Under the pieces are notes generated by a model. The model was not told the DNA's origin, did not search any database, and was given only the letters and a program-made list of their open reading frames with translations. Below are positions 6,936-9,298 of a stretch of DNA of 9,298 nucleotides, piece after piece. Position 1 is the stretch's first letter; each line of letters begins with the position of its first letter. The position numbers were made by a program, and so were the translations under genes. Source of the stretch: an uncultured Campylobacter sp. (GTDB taxonomy: Bacteria; Campylobacterota; Campylobacteria; Campylobacterales; Campylobacteraceae); NCBI RefSeq assembly GCF_938039245.1, contig NZ_CALHVN010000019.1, positions 1 through 9,298 of the forward strand, read 5' to 3'.

Positions 6936-7585
6936 AATCTATACCCGCGTCTTCTGACCGTCTCGATAGTCGAGATGTTTAGCGGCTTATCCATTTTTTG
7001 GCGGATTTGATTTATCGCCACTTCGATTACGTTTGGAGTTACTAGCTCAGGCTCCTCCCAGATCGCATCTAGCAGCTGCTCTTTACTAACGATCTGATCG
7101 CTGTGGCGCGCAAGGTGAGTTAGCACCTCAAACGGTTTGCCTTTTAGCTCGATATCTTGGCCTAGGTAGGTGATTTTTTCTTCGTCCGGATCGATGATAA
7201 GGTCGTCTATTTTGATGACGTTAGTACCGCCAAAACGCAAGCGAGCCTCGATCCTAGCGACCAAGACGTCAAAATCAAACGGCTTTTTGATGTAATCATC
7301 CGCGCCGATTCTAAAGGCTTTTACTTCGCTTTCTTTATCGTCTTTTGCCGATATTACGACGACGGCGGTGCGCGGAGATTTATGTTTTATTATGTTGATC
7401 AGATCCACGCCGTCTCCGTCAGGTAGCATCCAGTCGGTTAAAACCAAGTCGTAATTTCTAATACCGATATAATACTCGGCATCTTTGAAATTCTCCGAGC
7501 TGTCGGTTTGATAACCAAACTCCTGCAAGCCCTCGGCGATGGTTTTGTTTAGAGTTACCTCATCTTCAACTATTAAAATTCTCAT
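6914..7585 (-). CDS. cosR: OmpR-family response regulator, CosR/HsrA type
   Basis: 223 residues: a receiver domain (1-115) and an OmpR-type winged-helix DNA-binding domain (about 125-220). Receiver residues are complete: E7/D8 acidic pair, phospho-acceptor D51 in LVLTDWMLPDGDG, S79, Y98 and K101 in YIKKPFDF. The C-terminal part (ELKGKPFEVLTHLARHSDQ, LVTPNVIEVAINQIRQKMDKP, VRRRGYRFCFP) closely matches my recollection of C. jejuni CosR (Cj0355c) and Helicobacter HP1043/HsrA, essential regulators of oxidative-stress and core genes. The single cysteine is C218, the redox-responsive position reported for C. jejuni CosR. The ATG at 7585 has an AAGGA site 5 bases upstream (7595-7591) and a promoter in the folB-cosR gap. 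Unlike the C. jejuni orphan, it is followed by an overlapping histidine kinase gene. Confidence 0.93.
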   Translation of the reverse strand: MRILIVEDEVTLNKTIAEGLQEFGYQTDSSENFKDAEYYIGIRNYDLVLTDWMLPDGDGVDLINIIKHKSPRTAVVVISAKDDKESEVKAFRIGADDYIKKPFDFDVLVARIEARLRFGGTNVIKIDDLIIDPDEEKITYLGQDIELKGKPFEVLTHLARHSDQIVSKEQLLDAIWEEPELVTPNVIEVAINQIRQKMDKPLNISTIETVRRRGYRFCFPKKA

Positions 7586-7612
7586 TTTTTTCCTTCTATG
7601 AAATTTGACGCG

Positions 7613-7618
7613 ATTGTA
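7613..7618 (-). promoter_or_regulatory. -10 box of the cosR-kinase-ppx/gppA operon
   Basis: On the minus strand, TACAAT (preceded by TTTATGA) ends 27 bases before the cosR ATG, in the 73-bp gap between folB and cosR. Upstream is the run ATTTTTTTTAAAG and further AT-rich sequence, as expected for Campylobacter sigma-70 promoters. The gap suggests cosR and the two genes after it form a unit separate from plsY-folB, though read-through cannot be excluded because no clear terminator lies between them. Confidence 0.5.
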
Positions 7619-7658
7619 TCATAAATTAAGCGAAATTTCAAGATACTTTAAAAAAAAT

Positions 7659-7973
7659 TTAATATTTAAACTCAGCCCTTGCGCCTACCGTAGCATTTTT
7701 GACGATCTCTATTTTTAAAATTTCCATTTTCAAAAAGCTAAGCGAGCTAAATTTTTCCTTCAACTTTTTCGCGCAAATTTCAAGCGAGTTTTCCACGGTG
7801 TCAAATTTCTCCCGCGCGTAAATTTCCTCGATAAAATTTATCATTTCCACGTAGTCTATAAACTCGCCACTCTCAAATTCCGCGCTCACTCTTACCTTTT
7901 GCGGCGTCACGCGCTCAAAATCAAGCAGCCCGATGATCGTGCTAAATTCGTAATCTCTGATAATGGTCGTCAA
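7659..7973 (-). CDS. folB: Dihydroneopterin aldolase-family protein
   Basis: 104 residues, close to the usual length of FolB, which converts 7,8-dihydroneopterin to 6-hydroxymethyl-7,8-dihydropterin and glycolaldehyde in folate synthesis. Seen: IIGLLDFERVTPQKVRVS (res. 13-30) with E20, the DY pair (40-41), E61 in DTVENSLEICAKKL, and the C-terminal K92 in EIVKNATVGARAEF, in the positions of the substrate-binding glutamates and catalytic lysine of the family. The sequence is divergent, so the call also rests on position, as in C. jejuni Cj0356c. The start is TTG (7973-7971), overlapping the plsY stop by 4 bp (TTGA); I see no good ribosome site and no in-frame ATG nearby, so coupling to plsY is likely. 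Confidence 0.82.
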   Translation of the reverse strand: MTTIIRDYEFSTIIGLLDFERVTPQKVRVSAEFESGEFIDYVEMINFIEEIYAREKFDTVENSLEICAKKLKEKFSSLSFLKMEILKIEIVKNATVGARAEFKY

Positions 7974-8584
7974 ATAACACGCTTTTCTTGCCCTGTTATC
8001 AGGCGTTTGATGTTTGGTAAGTGCTTATAAACGACCAAAAACGCGATCAAAAATATCGGTGCATAAGAGTCGATGTCAGGAATCTGCGGCTGCAACGCAA
8101 AAGTAGCTACGATAAACGCCGCAAGCGCGGCTAGCGAGGCTAGCGAGGAGATCTTAAGTAGCTTGCCCACGACAAACCAAACTCCAAGCGCGATAGCGAT
8201 CTCAAGCGGCAAAAAGACCGCCAAAACGCCCGCACCCGTGGCTATGCCCTTGCCGCCTTCAAATTTCAAAAACGGAGAATAGCAGTGCCCGAGTACCGAA
8301 AGCACCGCCATCGCCCAAAGCGTCGCTGGAGCAAGGCCTAAAAATTTCGCGATCAGTATCGGCAAAACGCCCTTTAAAACGTCACAAACGACGGTTAAAA
8401 TCGCGATTTTTTTAGCGAGTTTGGGATCTTTTTGCTTTAGCACGCGCAAGACGTTGGTCGCGCCGATGCTGCCGCTACCTTCGCTTCTGATATTCACTCC
8501 GCCAAAGATATAAGCCAAAATCACGCCCGAGGGGATGCCGCCTAACAGATACGCCGCGGCGTAAGCTATTAAATTTTCGTTCAT
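7970..8584 (-). CDS. plsY: Glycerol-3-phosphate acyltransferase PlsY
   Basis: 204-residue polytopic inner-membrane enzyme that transfers the acyl group from acyl-phosphate (made by PlsX) to glycerol 3-phosphate, the first step of phospholipid synthesis. Hydrophobic helices alternate with the three conserved loops: motif 1 EGSGSIGATNVLRVL (res. 35-49), motif 2 GHCYSPFLKFEGGKGIATGAG (about 99-119) and motif 3 YKHLPNIKRLITGQE (about 186-200). Motif 1 has Ser where most bacteria have Asn (GSGN); I recall the same Ser in C. jejuni, so it is probably a clade trait. The ATG at 8584 has AGGA six bases upstream (8594-8591). A possible -10 box TAATAT lies at 8621-8616. It is first of a two-gene unit with folB. 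Confidence 0.95.
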   Translation of the reverse strand: MNENLIAYAAAYLLGGIPSGVILAYIFGGVNIRSEGSGSIGATNVLRVLKQKDPKLAKKIAILTVVCDVLKGVLPILIAKFLGLAPATLWAMAVLSVLGHCYSPFLKFEGGKGIATGAGVLAVFLPLEIAIALGVWFVVGKLLKISSLASLAALAAFIVATFALQPQIPDIDSYAPIFLIAFLVVYKHLPNIKRLITGQEKRVI

Positions 8585-8615
8585 TTTTTATCCTGATTTT
8601 TATTTCGATCTCGCA

Positions 8616-8621
8616 ATATTA
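8616..8621 (-). promoter_or_regulatory. Possible -10 box for plsY-folB
   Basis: On the minus strand TAATAT, within AATTTAATTAATATTGCG, lies 31 bases before the plsY ATG. It is the best -10 candidate in the AT-rich leader of plsY, but it matches TATAAT only partly and there is no recognisable -35, so this is tentative. Confidence 0.3.
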
Positions 8622-8913
8622 ATTAAATTCGGCTGATTTTTTGATAAATCGGTCGTTTTAAAGGGCGGCAAATTTGTAAATTTCACTTTCCCAAACCCGC
8701 AACTTTAAGATGCTAAATTTAGTTTTGTCAAATTTCAAATTAAATCTTTCTTGTTAAGGGGCAAGTGTCTTGAATTGCGCTCTGCTTTGTGGTTGCGAGG
8801 CGTAGCTGAAGCAAAGGGTCCCTTTTTCTTTTTCTTAGGAGGCAGAAAGGGTTTCTACCTACGAAGCGTCACCCCCCCACCTGCCCCCACTGCACGTTAG
8901 ACGTGGCGACATG

Positions 8914-8934
8914 GCTTTGCTCTACGAGCAAAGC
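8914..8934. repeat. Perfect 9-bp hairpin with 3-base loop
   Basis: GCTTTGCTC (8914-8922), loop TAC, GAGCAAAGC (8926-8934) form a perfect stem. There is no T-run on either side, so it is not a classical intrinsic terminator. Smaller hairpins with 3-base loops precede it: CAAG/CTTG (8762-8772) and CACGT/ACGTG (8893-8905). Confidence 0.75.
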
Positions 8935-8986
8935 ATCGCAAATTGGAATCAAATTTTACATTTTAAAGGTGCGGGTCTCAGCGAGC

Positions 8987-9017
8987 CAAATTTGCAAATT
9001 TGACTATAAAAAGTCAA
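8987..9017. repeat. 16-bp perfect palindrome abutting a 6-bp hairpin
   Basis: CAAATTTGCAAATTTG (8987-9002) is its own reverse complement and holds two AAATTT words with centres 8 bases apart. It overlaps the left arm of TTGACT (9000-9005) / AGTCAA (9012-9017) with loop ATAAAA. The palindrome would suit a dimeric DNA-binding protein; a regulator is not identified. Confidence 0.6.
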
Positions 9018-9081
9018 GGCAAAGTATCGCGAGATGGATTTAAGGGCTTTGCTTCCCTTGCGGTCGCAACTGCAAGCAGAA

Positions 9082-9208
9082 GCGACGTAAAAATTTAGCG
9101 AAGATAAGACACGTAGTCTATCGAGCTAAATTTTTACTAGCTCCGTCAGAGACGCTCGCGAGATAAACCGTAAAAATAAGGCGAAGTATTTTTGCGTTTT
9201 TACGTCGC
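9082..9208. repeat. Nested and competing inverted repeats, possible structured RNA
   Basis: GTAAAAATTTAGC (9087-9099) is an exact 13-bp complement of GCTAAATTTTTAC (9125-9137); between them GATAaGAC and GTCTATC extend the hairpin with one bulged A and loop ACGTA. Overlapping the first arm, GCGACGTAAAAA (9082-9093) is an exact 12-bp complement of TTTTTACGTCGC (9197-9208). The latter arm can also pair with CGTAAAAA (9169-9176). The pattern GTAAAAAT-N3-GCGAAG occurs twice in direct orientation (9087-9103 and 9170-9186). The pairings exclude each other, as in attenuators and riboswitches, but they may equally be the remains of duplicated and inverted repeat units. Confidence 0.6.
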
Positions 9209-9298
9209 GCTTTGCGCTCGTAACGAGACTTCGCTACGAGGATACGAGGCGGATCTAAATTTTACGACGGGAGCTACCTCGTCGGTAGTGACCGAGTA

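Larger units (their letters stand above)
8585..9298. other. About 700 bp without a convincing gene, rich in inverted repeats
   Basis: No ORF of credible length or composition lies here on either strand, and I see no tRNA or rRNA. The first 170 bases are AT-rich and hold the plsY leader. From about 8750 the composition becomes richer in GC and full of short complementary words: GCTTTG or its complement-like GCAAAG occurs at 8784, 8811, 8914, 8928, 9019, 9046 and 9209, and several perfect hairpins are listed separately. A C7 tract (8872-8878) and a C5 tract follow a stretch that translates, without an ATG, as a Phe/Gly/Pro-rich peptide ending at 8900. It may be a dispersed intergenic repeat, a structured RNA or leader of a gene to the right of the window, or remains of decayed genes. 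Confidence 0.6.

Noticed and set aside
8872..8878. C7 tract as a phase-variation switch
   Set aside because: It is shorter than the tracts that commonly vary in Campylobacter and lies in no convincing reading frame or promoter.
8585..9298. tRNA, rRNA or CRISPR array in the gene-free region
   Set aside because: No TTCGANNC-type T-loop with a matching acceptor stem, no rRNA signature, and no regularly spaced direct repeats.

Overview
The window looks like chromosomal DNA of a higher-GC Campylobacter (C. rectus / C. showae / C. curvus type). From memory, the gene order trpB-trpA-(CheX-like)-fliN-(fliO-like) followed on the other strand by ppx/gppA, ..., cosR, folB, plsY matches the C. jejuni block Cj0348-Cj0357c, and the proteins look campylobacterial. 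The base composition of the core genes is well above that of C. jejuni, and the hexamer AAATTT is conspicuously frequent.

Layout. (1) 1-450: 3' end of a very AT-rich gene with an intact RNxxxH (HEPN-type) motif. It looks foreign beside its neighbours and its last codons overlap the trpB start. (2) 440-2363: trpB-trpA, the two subunits of tryptophan synthase, overlapping by 8 bp. (3) 2392-4130: a promoter and a tightly overlapping three-gene flagellar operon: a CheX-like protein with an ExxN phosphatase motif, the switch protein FliN, and a FliO-like export-gate assembly protein. (4) 4131-4196: convergent junction with a 10-bp-stem hairpin. (5) 7618-4197, minus strand: a CosR-type response regulator with its own promoter, a complete membrane histidine kinase overlapping it by 22 bp, and a Ppx/GppA-family phosphatase starting directly after the kinase stop codon. 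(6) 8584-7659, minus strand: plsY (phospholipid synthesis) and folB (folate synthesis), overlapping by 4 bp. (7) 8585-9298: about 700 bp without a convincing gene, rich in inverted repeats, short-loop hairpins and mutually exclusive pairings.

How the genes work together. The trp pair makes tryptophan from indole-glycerol phosphate and serine. The flagellar trio links a possible CheY-P phosphatase to the rotor switch and the export gate. The regulator in C. jejuni (CosR) is known as an orphan oxidative-stress regulator, whereas here it sits in what looks like an intact two-component operon, possibly with a (p)ppGpp/polyphosphate enzyme as third member. The points most worth following are this CosR-kinase pairing, the HEPN gene fused into the trp operon, the AAATTT enrichment that stops abruptly at the foreign segment, and the structured intergenic region at the right end.
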